Shown: positions 51,656 to 61,712 of the stretch, piece after piece | Layout of the letters: each line of letters starts with the position of its first letter | How positions within the stretch are numbered: the stretch's first letter is position 1 | Assembly: GCA_003254925.1 (NCBI GenBank) | Contig: QANZ01031389.1 | Location: forward strand, 142,484 to 206,483 | DNA: 64,000 nucleotides | Source of the DNA: Chamaecrista fasciculata | Lineage: Eukaryota > Streptophyta > Magnoliopsida > Fabales > Fabaceae | Reading direction: 5' to 3' | Translations under genes and position numbers: made by a program | Notes under the pieces: generated by a model | The model's input: only the letters and a program-made list of their open reading frames with translations | Told to the model about the DNA's origin: nothing | The model's database searches: none

Positions 51656-53819
51656 ATTATAATAACATATATATTGAGAGAGGATAAATTTTCAGTGTAC
51701 ATTAGGTATAGTATTAAAAAATAAGTGAACAGTAAGAGAAGAAAATGTTAGAAATCATGTACGTCTCAGTGATTTCTCTCTCAACAACAGTACAGGAAAT
51801 CCACTGCTAATATATAGTATAATTTTTATTTTTAATGATGATAATACTTATATTTATAATATGATATGAAATATTTCATATTTTATTTTTATAATATAAT
51901 TTTTTATTTTTTAACACTTAAAACTTAAAAATATTATATATTTATATATAAGAATAAATATCTACTATATTATGAATAGGATATGACTGAGAAACTTTTT
52001 TGTCCATCTCTAAATTTATTGACATTAACCCCGAATTTGAACTTGTAAGATAAAAGTTCAAGATAGCAAGTATATTTAAGTATGTTGATGTTAGTGTGCA
52101 GTGGTTTGGGGTGGCCTACAACAATTTTGAAGTCACCTTATGAAATTGTTATGTAGCTGAATTTGATTGGAAAATAGGGGTGGCCATGCTCCTTATATAT
52201 GACCATGTTATTCCTTGTTTGCTCTTTCTCCCAAAAAGTATTCCCATCGAAGTGCTCTGAATCTTCTCCACATGCCCCACTCTTCCCATGTGCTTTTGCT
52301 TCTTCCTCTGATCTCTCTTTCATACATATATATAATATAAAACCCACCACAAAGTCGTCTTCAAAGAGATGTCTTCGGTATCTAGATTGTTTAATATATG
52401 TTAATATACATATATATACTTCTCTGATCTATTTATATATATATATATATATTGAAGTGGATATGCTAGACGGCCATCAAGTGATTAATCTGGGATCTGA
52501 TGTACATAGAATTTCTTATGCACAATTGGACGCAATTCCCCAGAAGACAAGCAAGGATCAAGAATCGGTTGCATCAATCATCCATTTGTAACTACTACTT
52601 GTCAATGCCATAAAAAGTTTCTAATTTATTGCATGCTTATTTATGGGAATTATTCGTTTAGAAATTAAAAGAAACTGAAATCCATGTAACATCTATTTCA
52701 TGCTTCTCGCTTAATTATCACTCTACTTTATAATCTCTGTCACCCATGTTAACCATTAAAATTTTATATTACCCATCAATTTTTGAAAATTTAGTTTTTC
52801 TAACTTATGAAAGTCATATAATTAATATATAATTTTTTTTATTTCTACACGTTAGCTAGTCCTTATAAAATAAATTTAAAAGATTGAGCTATATTGCTTT
52901 CATAACTCTCAAAATATTAAAATGCATATACTATACTCTTAATAATTAAGTTGTCAACTCATATTTTTCAAGAATCAAATTATAANCAAGGCATCATATT
53001 TCATCATAAAAGGACATAAAGGCATGCAAATGAATCTCAAATTAATATAAAATGCCCTAAAATGTCCCTAAAATACATGATGAAATATGGTCAGATCAGT
53101 AGCCAACTGCTTTCACTGTCTTGTGAAAAGAATACAATATGTACAAGCTAATCTTTGAATATATCACACGAAAATAAATAATAAATTATCATATTTATAA
53201 AAGAAATATATTAAATAGAATTTAACTCAATTCCTTTAATGATGAAATTTCGAGCTTACAAATTGACTTTTTTTAATTAGATTCTAATGAACCGTCTTAT
53301 ATCTCTGTTGCCCAACGAGTATTGACTGTTTTCGTGTATCCCAGCTGATTAGGCTTCATAGAATCCCATACAAAAAATGAAAAATAAATAGGAACTCGAT
53401 AGAAATGAAAGATGGTAAATAATTCAAATTAAAACAAAGAATATAATTTGTGCTCCCCCTCGTCTATACAAGGCAGAAGCTGTCAAAGCACTCGGTGTGC
53501 CATCATTGTTTACAACAATGTTTTTGAAGCCTTAACTTCGGGAAATTTGCCCTCCTTTCCTATTTTTCAATCTTAAAATTATGTTATAAGGAGTTCATAT
53601 ATCATTAGTCTAATGATTCGATTATTTCAAGTGCTAATTATTAACTACTAACAGTCTATACATAATTAGGTTATAATATAAAAGTCGGAAGCTTATGATT
53701 CTCTTTACCTCATATTTTATTATGTAGATATTTTAAAAGTTTTAAATTAGTCTAACATATTCCTATAATTATACACTTTAAGTCACAAATTATTAAATGT
53801 TATTATATTTAATATCTTT

Positions 53820-54030
53820 TATTTCAAGTTTGAACATGATGAGCTTAGAGTTACGAGTTATTTTAAATGAATATTTTTTATATTCAGTTGGGATCATTAG
53901 TAAATAATATCAAATCGAGTCTCAAAATAGTCAAAAATTATAAATTACTTTTAATGAGTCTTTTTTTTTCACAATTAGGTCTCTCAGAAAATAAATTCAA
54001 ATCAAATTCTAAAAATGAATTTGAGACCAA
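53820..54030. repeat. Dispersed dimeric repeat, copy 2
   Basis: Two diverged units around TTATTTCAAGTTTGAACATG, TTACGAGTTATTTT.AATGA and CAGTTGGGATCATTAGTAAA; the second unit has ATAAATTACTTTTAATGAG. Related to 17195-17480 and 55090-55350. Confidence 0.45.
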
Positions 54031-54405
54031 TTTTCAATAATTTGTTAAGTGAATTGAAAGAAGAATATCCGTATTGCATAGATCCAAAACATTCAAACTT
54101 CATTCACCAATCTAGTAAGTTAAACATGCCGCTATACCTACATATCTAGAAGATCACATTTCATTATTATGAAATGTTTTAATTTTGGAATAAGTTAAGT
54201 TTATGATTTTTAACAATGAAAGAAATATTATGAAGATGAGATTCTATAATTTTTTTCAAAGAAAAATTATAGTTTCAAAAAACTAAATATTATCTTGTAA
54301 TTTTCTTATTACATTTTCTAAAAAATTGTTTAAAATTTTAAAATCAATAAATTAATGGGAAAAAATGGAAAATGATTGGGACTCAGCAAATAGACATATC
54401 ATATC

Positions 54406-54425
54406 CCAGGCCAAAAAAATAAAAA
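54406..54425 (+). mobile_element. Micro-retroposon: 20 nt, CCAGGCC(A)7TAAAAA, 14-bp target duplication
   Basis: AGACATATCATATC occurs at 54392-54405 and 54426-54439. The insert is CCAGGCCAAAAAAATAAAAA, in the same orientation as, and nearly identical to, its neighbour 100 bp downstream. Confidence 0.75.
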
Positions 54426-54505
54426 AGACATATCATATCGGAGACAAGTGTTCCCCAGCCATGTTACTCACAAATCAAAGGTCGTGGAATAGTAGGCAGC
54501 AACCA

Positions 54506-54528
54506 AAGTTCAGGCCAAAAAAATAAAA
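54506..54528 (+). mobile_element. Micro-retroposon: 23 nt, AAGTTCAGGCC(A)7TAAAA, 15-bp target duplication
   Basis: AGTAGGCAGCAACCA (54491-54505) and AGTAAGCAGCAACCA (54529-54543) flank it with one mismatch. A third copy, AGTAAGCAGCAAC, follows at 54551, so the target was also tandemly copied. This is the longest insert and shows AAGTTCAGGCC upstream of the tail. Confidence 0.75.
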
Positions 54529-55089
54529 AGTAAGCAGCAACCAATATATAAGTAAGCAGCAACACATTATGAAATGGAAGGAAACATATATAAGGAAGGA
54601 GTGCAAGATATATAGAGGCGTCGAACCGTATAGTCAGTGTCTGGATTAGCCTTAATTCACATTGGTCGGCACATAAAGGGTTTAGAAGTTGAGTGAAAGA
54701 AACATATAACACAAGCTTTATGCATTAATGCATCCTCACTCCATTATATTATTGGTCTTCATCGATCCCCTCTTAACTTTTTCGACAAATTACAAATCAT
54801 AGAAATGATATATGCAATGTTTCAAGTACTATTTAACACATATATATAGACTTCTCTAATCATGACAAAATATTCAACTTTATGAATAATAATGGGACAT
54901 GACAAGAACGATTTGATGTATATACATCTTCTCCTAACTGACTTTTGAGACCTTCACATAAAATCAATAAAAATGAAAGGCTTGAAAATACAAGAAATGA
55001 TGAGTATGACGAATATTTTACAATCTAGCTCTTTATTATTTAATTTTTATAATTTTAGCTTATTAAAAGTTTTATTTATTAATCTCAAC

Positions 55090-55350
55090 AACTAATTGTA
55101 GTCATATCTCTTTCTTTTCAAATTTGGATATAACGAGATTAAGTTACGTGTTATTTTTTATTAGTTCTTTCTTAGTAAAGTTGAGGTTGTTGCAAACAAA
55201 GTCAAATTAAATTTTAGATATAAATTGCTCGTTTCATATTCGTACAAATAAAATTAATTATATTTTTCTTATTTCAAGTCTGATTGTAACATGTTTGAAA
55301 TTATAAATTACTTTTAACGAATTCTTTTTCTATTCCATGGAAACGTTCCA
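55090..55350. repeat. Dispersed dimeric repeat, copy 3
   Basis: Two diverged units with TCAAATTTGGATATAACGAG, AAAGTTGAGGTTGTTGCAAA and CAAGTCTGATTGTAAC..TATAAATTACTTTTAACGA. Related to 17195-17480 and 53820-54030. Confidence 0.45.
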
Positions 55351-55531
55351 CAAAAACATTATTTATTTTTTATCATTGAAAAAAGAAAGGGATTAGAGCT
55401 GAAAAGGATTTGTCAAAGCCCAAGTTACGTTTAGCCCACTTTAAACCATGGTGAAGGCACAATATCAAGGCCAATTCCCTTTGGCTCATTGAAGCCCTCG
55501 GCTAGATCATGAAAAAGAGGGGATTCACGTA

Positions 55532-55727
55532 CGGCCTTCTCCCTCACTTGCTACCAATGCAGTCAAGATCGAGATCTTACTTAAGATCGGAAGGGGCATA
55601 AGATAGATCGAATCGTAAGATCGAATCGAGGATCGTAAGATCCTATGAATTTCCTAAAAAAAATATTATATAAATCATATAAACAATTACTAATATCTAT
55701 TTNCGGCCTTCTCCCTCACTTGCTACC
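55532..55727. repeat. GATC-rich short palindromes and a 24-bp duplication around N
   Basis: CGGCCTTCTCCCTCACTTGC (first 20 of 24 bp) occurs at 55532-55555 and again right after the N at 55703. Between them (55568-55642) GATCGTAAGATC-like palindromes are repeated. The duplication resembles the other single-N joins. Confidence 0.6.
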
Positions 55728-55948
55728 TTTTTCTCTTTCTAAAATATCCTCAAATCTCCCATATCTCTTTTCTAAAATGTAAAATTGCCTTTTCCTCTCC
55801 GTTTGACAATCCTTGTTGTTAATGTCAAGTTGCTTAGTAAGTCAAAGACAGAACAATCTGATTTGTCTCACATTCAAAGAGGATGATGCCTCAGTCTAGG
55901 CAAGAAAAGTAGGAAATCAGAAAGAACATTAGAGGCTAACGTCACCAT

Positions 55949-56484
55949 GGTTGCAAATTGCGGACCGCATCACCAATTGCGGCCGCAATATTGCGGTTGC
56001 GGTAAGCAACGCAACCGCATCACACCGCAATTGTGGTGTGAGCCTAAATCACAGGGTTGCACCGCAACGTAAAGGTGTTGCGGCAATGCGGCAGAAATAC
56101 GGTTACGTTGCGGCCTAGATGCTTATTTTTTTCTGATTTAAAGAAATATTGATCTGAAAAATTAGGGAGAGACATGGAAAGAGCGTGTAGAAGAATTTGA
56201 GAGTTTATTGGTTGATTTATTATATCCACCACTTATTATCATAGCTTCAAATATGAGATTCTAAGATGGAGAGATTGAATTTGAGAAGAATGAGTGAGGT
56301 GTGAATTCATATATGTATGAGTTCATATAATATATTTAACTTTTAAAATTTAACATTTTGTGCAATTTTAAAAAAATTCACGACCGCAGTAACCGCAACC
56401 CGCATTGTAACACCCGCAATACCCGCAACCGCAGTAATCACAACGCAACCGCAACCGCAGCAGCAACCGCAATTTGCAACCTTG
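55949..56484. mobile_element. Fold-back MITE of GGTTGCGG phrases with 9-bp target duplication
   Basis: AACGTCACC flanks the element exactly at 55940-55948 and 56485-56493. Left end ATGGTTGCAAATTGCGG and right end CCGCAATTTGCAACCTTG are inverted copies. Both sub-ends are arrays of AACCGCA/TGCGGTT variants, while the middle (about 56110-56370) is AT-rich and unrelated. The 9-bp duplication suggests Mutator-type mobilisation. No coding capacity is seen. Confidence 0.85.
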
Positions 56485-56557
56485 AACGTCACCATTCACT
56501 CTTCACACTATACGATCATACTTTGGAATTCTCAGTCACTCACTCACTCACAAACGC

Positions 56558-57062
56558 TCTCCTTTTCTTATTCCCTTAGCTGCCCAAGAACAAGTCTAGA
56601 CTTCTGGCAAAAAAAAAAACGTCTAGACTCTCTCACAAGGCAATAAAGCATAACCAAGGAAGGAGAAAGAACAAGAGAGAAAAGCGCATGTATCATTCTT
56701 CTTTTTTTCATTTTGGTGTTTTTCTTTTTATTGAATCTTTTATTATTGTGTTCAAGCATGTTTCTTGTTGGTTATCATTAATTCTTGCACAATACACAAG
56801 CACATAATTANTCTCCTTTTCTTATTCCCTTAGCTACCCAAGAACAAGTCTAGACTTTGGCAAAAAAAAAAACGTCTAGACTCTCTCACAAGGCAATAAA
56901 GCATAACCAAGGAAGGAGAAAGAACAAGAGAGAAAAGCGCATGTATCATTCTTCTTTTTTTCATTTTGGTGTTTTTCTTTTTATTGAATCTTTTATTATT
57001 GTGTTCAAGCATGTTTCTTGTTGGTTATCATTAATTCTTGCACAATACACAAGCACATAATT
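56558..57062. repeat. About 250-bp duplication around N at 56811
   Basis: Bases 56558-56810 and 56812-57062 are nearly identical, separated by one N. Within the first copy GTCTAGACT flanks TCTGGCAAAAAAAAAAC, a possible micro-insertion that is also copied. The duplication itself is most likely an assembly artefact. Confidence 0.85.
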
Positions 57063-57407
57063 ACATGAATAAAGTTTGCTCTTTTAGCTAATTTGTTGTT
57101 TTGAGTCGTTCGTCTTGACATTTTTATTAACTTCAGTTTAATATTATCGTAACTCATTTGGGTTGCCTCACAATTTTTCCTTTTTTATGTTTTAGTGTTG
57201 AAAAACTTTTTATGCTTCGATTTCATCTTGATTTTTTTTCAACATGTGGTGTTCTATGCAAAGAATACACTATTTTATAAAATTAAAAAAAATTGGATGG
57301 CGTTTCTCCATACATTTGTGCCCAATAAGGCCTTGGCATCTCCATTGCTTTTAAAAGCATATATATTTTTTCTAAAAAAAATAATATAAGTACATTTATT
57401 GTTTTAT
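57063..57407. other. AT-rich spacer
   Basis: No gene or recognisable element apart from T-rich low-complexity sequence. Confidence 0.45.
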
Positions 57408-57790
57408 GGCCAAAGTCCTATTTTGGTCCCTCTGTTATGCTCATTGTTCCAAATAAGTCCTTTAATTATTTTTCGTTCCATATTGGTTCCTCAGTTATCC
57501 AAAACTTGTCAAAGTTGGTCTCTCTAACGTTTTCCATCCATTTTTTTCGTTAAAAAAAGGAAAAAAAAATTTCGCCCACATCCTAAATCACCTTAATATA
57601 AGAAAATAAAACTTTTGGGGATGAAAGTTTATTTTTCTCCTTTTTTTTAACAGAAAAATGGATGAAAAACGTTAGAGGGACCAACTTTGACAAGTTTTGG
57701 ATAACTGAGGGACCAATATGGAACGAAAAATAATTAAATTACCTATTTGGAACAATGAGCATAACAGAGGGACCAAAATAAGACTTTGAC
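57408..57790. mobile_element. Fold-back MITE with 9-10 bp target duplication (TTTTGGTCCCTC family)
   Basis: ATTGTTTTAT flanks it at 57398-57407 and 57791-57800. The left arm GGCCAAAGTCCTATTTTGG and the right arm (complement GTCAAAGTCTTATTTTGG) are inverted. Phrases GGTCCCTCTGTTATG and GGTTCCTCAGTTATCC repeat inside. The arms remain closely similar over roughly 150 bp. Confidence 0.8.
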
Positions 57791-57800
57791 ATTGTTTTAT

Positions 57801-58238
57801 TGATAAATAAGTTAAAGAGAAAAAAGAAAATCATATACAATGCCAAACGACACCGCTTTACCATCGCCAATTTTGGTTTTTCTTTTTCATGTTTTCTATT
57901 TTGGGTAAAGCTATTGTCACCACTATGAAGTAACAGAGTACCAAACGATTGTTTCTGAAACCCATCGACGCTTTTGGGAAGACAGTGAGCATCACGCTTC
58001 GAGAAATGACAATATCATCATCAAGCACATACATGAAACCCAATGCTCCCAAAGGCAAAATCCGTGCGCGTGGGATTCATAATCACACTTTACTTTTCAT
58101 GCTTGCTCAAAATTTTTGGATTGGTTAGGCGCCATACTTCATCACACAGCCACACTCTCTGTTCCTCTATTCTCTGCTCCATGCCTTCGTTTCATTCTCA
58201 AACTTGTTTCATTTTAGGGCTCTTGCTGCAGACTTCAG
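57801..58238 (+). promoter_or_regulatory. Promoter and non-coding first exon of the BPA1-like gene
   Basis: The region before the RRM gene is GC-richer than the repeats around it. A likely untranslated exon ends at the donor ACTTCAG|GTGATTT (58238/58239) and joins the acceptor TTTTACAG at 58773. This gives a 5' UTR intron of 535 bp. The start site of transcription is probably within 58100-58170 but no TATA box is certain. Confidence 0.5.
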
Positions 58239-58814
58239 GTGATTTCTCTCTAATTCTGCTTTTTCTACTTCTAGTTGGCTCCTAATTTGAATGTGTGAGT
58301 TTTCATCCTTGAAATCCAAATGCGGTATCTGTTTGGGATTACTAGTTTGTAATTTTGGAACTTGAATAATTTGGGAAGTAGGCTTCTCCTCCCGAAACAG
58401 TTGATGTTTCAGAGTTAATGCTTGTTCTTGTGCATTTGCCAAGTAATCTTTCTGTGTATTTCCAGATGCCCTCCTTTTGGTCGCCTTTGGTTGTAGCTGA
58501 TTTGCTGAAACTTGTTTTCCTCGTAAATTGGGAATTGGCTAGTTTGTTTTCATTTCTGTCGTAGCTCGACTTGGTTGTATATCTTGATTGTCAATGCTTT
58601 CCTTCTTTCGTTTTTTGTTCTAAACATACATGGCCTTATAAATGGAGATTGGATCCATCCTCAAATAAATGGAGCAATGAAACGAAAAATGGGAGCTTAG
58701 CTATGCCTTTTTCATTATTAATTTCAAATGAGTAATGAAATTTGATTTACGTTCCTTTTACAGGTTTATTGATTCCAATTCTTCCAGTTTGAGATTTGAC
58801 TGACTTTAGCAATC

Positions 58815-61712
58815 ATGTACCCCAGTGGTTACATTGCTGAAGTTACAAACTTATCCCCAAGAGCAGCAGAAAAGGATGTGCACAATTTTTTTGCATACTC
58901 TGGTGTGATTGAGCATATTGAAATGGTCAGGTAATGTTAAGGATACTTATTTACTTAGTGTAAATCCTACATTACGTTAAATAATAAACTGATTTGTTAG
59001 GATTCAGAGTATCTCCCAACAAACATTCACAGATCTAAACAAGTATGATAATGCGGAATAAAGAGAATAATAGAGGAACACAAGACAATTTACCATGGTT
59101 CGGTCCGTCAGTGTGACCTACATCCAGCCAAGAACAAAGGATTTCACTATATAGAATGTGGGAATACAATAACCTGATGAACTAGTCTACCTCTCAAGTC
59201 TTACTTCTACCATTAGCTACTAGTCTATTTATAGGCATCCCAAACCCTAGATACACAAGGATTACTTAACCTAAGCCCAATAGGCCCAAGTCCCTGATTC
59301 CTTAGTCACCAAGGATTCTATCCCAAAATATATGGTAACTAATTAAAATACAAGTCACTCAACGATTACATAAGATATCCCAAATCTTAACAACTAAGAC
59401 TAAATCTTTACATGATTAAATATATATTGAATGTCCATGGTAAGGTTGGATATTTTAAAAAAGGCAATTCTTTTGACATATAATTTTGATGACGGGTTAC
59501 ATTTTGATGTAACATATTTATCTGTTTTTCGCATGTTGAAGGCTTAGATCAACTGATCAACAGATACCTCGAGAGGTAGTAATCAATCATCCATTTTTCA
59601 AATCACTCCTGCATCTGAATTTTTCTCTAGTCCAATTGTTACCCTCACTTAGACTGATGGACATAAAAGATCATGACATGCGGAACGGACATACAGTTTG
59701 GCTTTCAATAGTACTTTCGGAATTTTAGATTGACGCTTAAGGTTTTGTAGATAGACAAGGGTTTGGGAAACAATTATTGTGTCTCGGCCATTTAAACATT
59801 GTGATTAGAAGGGACATAATGAGTTCTCTATGGAAAGTACTATTAAGAGTTTTTTTTGTTTTACCCATAGTTTTATTTATTGTTTTGAAATATTTGAATA
59901 TTGATTAGCATGCTGATATAATAGTGGTACTTAATGTTTTTTAGACCTTCCTTTAATTTTCTTCTTTTCTTTTTGCTTTTCAATTGAAAATTCACATACT
60001 TTCAGCACATAAAGTGCAGAATTTCTTTGAAGTAACAGGGAGAATTGTTCTTTTGTCATAATGCAGATCCGGCGATGATGCATTTACTGCATATGTGACT
60101 TTTAGGGATGCTTATGCTCTAGAAACTGCCTTGTTGTTGAGCGTAAGTGGATACCATTCCACCTTGTTTCTTTGCTTCTGCACTATCGGATTTCATGGAT
60201 TGATGCTATTTTCATTAGGTCTACTTTAAGTATAAAGATGCTTGTCTTTCTTGACCCAGATGCACGCTAGATAAATATAAAAAATACATGTTAGTGGTCT
60301 GTTCTCACTTTGAAATTGCATGTTAAGTATGAAAATTCCTTTACATGAACATTTGAAATAGGATACCTTTAATTATTATGATATTTGTTCTTCTGTATAT
60401 ATGTCGTTGAATTCCTCATCTTTTGTTGCTGAACATTAACTATTCAATAATCTGGTTTCTTGTTTACCAATCTTAACATTGCGGTCCTACCAAACGTTTG
60501 TAGGGATCTGTGATTGTGGATCAACACATATGTGTTTCTCGCTGGGAAGCTTCCATGGACAATTATGATTATTGGAACAGTTACTCATCAAATCCTGAAT
60601 ATAGCACCAGTTCAATGGTATGCCTCTAAGTTGTTAAGAAGCTTATGTGATTTGAATTTGAACTAAGTGATATAATGAATTATTCATAAAACAAACTATT
60701 GTTTCAGTTTTAAGGTGTTTTTAGTTCCTGGGATACATCTTGCTATCTTTTATGAAGCAATCAAAGTTTTCTTTCAAACGCAGTTGATGGTCTGGTTTTT
60801 TCTACAATTTCATGGATCACTATTTTAGAACAGTATGAATTATGTTTTGAAAAAGAAGAGAAAAAGAAAATAGCTGAATGATATAAATGCAATTCAAAGC
60901 TGTGAGGGCATCTTAGTACAGCGACAAGGTTGATCTTGCATGCGAAGTTGAAATGGTTTCCCTTGGATAATTTGATATATTTCCTTATTTTTATGGCAAA
61001 ATATAATTATGATGTATCTCAACAAATGTCACTGTTGATTCCTGTTCTCATATATTAGTAACTTAGGTTTTGGTTTATCTTAGTTTGATGTATTGTTAGT
61101 TTCCTTAGGCATTTCTATCATAAACCATCATCTCTTAGCAATCCTACCTAGCGATTACCTTTTTCTAATTAAATGAAATCTGGTACCTAGCCAGTTTAAC
61201 ATAAATTATTTGTTATAATCTTCCATTATAGCCTGTGGTTAGTGACAAACTGTTCTATTCATATGCAGAAACTCGCTTCTGAACCTGGAGAGGCAATAAC
61301 CATGGCACAGGAGGTTGTCAAAACAATGGTAACTAAGGGATATGTATTGGGCAAAGATGCTTTGATTAAGGCAAAAGAATTTGATGAGTCTTATCAAATA
61401 TCATCAACAGCTGCAGCCAAAGTTGTGGAGCTCAGCAATGAAATTGGGTTGACTGATACAATTAATTCAGGCATGGAAACTTTCAAATCCATCGACGAGA
61501 AGTATCATGTCATCGATATCACCAAATCGGCTGCAACAGCTACAGGGACAGCAGCTATTGTCTTGGCCACAGTTACAGGGAAGGCAGCCGTGGCTGCCGG
61601 TAATGCCGTAGTTAATAGCAGTTACTTTGCAAAGGGATCTCTTTGGGTTTCAAATGTGTTGACTAATGCAGCCAAAGCTGCTGCCGATTTGGGTAACGGT
61701 AACAACAAATGA
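58815..61712 (+). CDS. RRM protein of the BPA1/BPL family (binding partner of ACD11-like)
   Basis: Four coding exons, 58815-58930, 60067-60142, 60504-60617 and 61269-61712, give 249 residues. The N-terminal RRM-like domain (MYPSGYIAEVTNLSPRAAEK, VIEHIEMVRSGDDAFTAYVTF, SVIVDQHICVSRWE) lacks the aromatic residues of a classical RNP1, as in this family. The C-terminal part is Ala-rich and helical (EPGEAITMAQEVVKTMVTKG, AIVLATVTGKAAVAAGNAVV). In Arabidopsis BPA1 binds the sphingolipid transfer protein ACD11, and BPL proteins affect ROS-linked cell death and immunity. The same role is inferred here. A probable solo LTR lies in the first coding intron, and a 5' UTR intron is likely. Confidence 0.9.
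58995..59392 (-). mobile_element. Probable solo LTR in BPA1-like intron 1
   Basis: Inverted ends TGTTAGGATT and AATCTTAACA bound 398 bp. On the minus strand a TATA-like CCTATAAATAGACT lies inside, at about 59224-59240. A plus-strand phrase TTTACCATGGTTCGG is also of a type often seen in plant LTRs. No second LTR and no 5-bp target duplication were found, so the call is moderate. Confidence 0.55.

Larger units (their letters stand above)
51668..55531. other. AT-rich spacer with repeats, no convincing gene
   Basis: An open frame at 52199-52591 has biased composition from a TA microsatellite (52435-52452) and no family resemblance, so it is not called a gene. A possible AGAGTAAA-family fragment lies at 52905-52985. 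Diverged dimeric repeats lie at 53820-54030 and 55090-55350. Two micro-insertions lie at 54406 and 54506. Nothing else is supported. Confidence 0.45.

Noticed and set aside
52199-52591. 130-codon open frame near a TA microsatellite
   Set aside because: Composition is driven by the microsatellite (YIYIYIY), there is no family resemblance and no splice or promoter context.
56558-57062. Recent tandem duplication of a gene leader
   Set aside because: The copies are separated by a single N and match the assembly-join pattern seen elsewhere.
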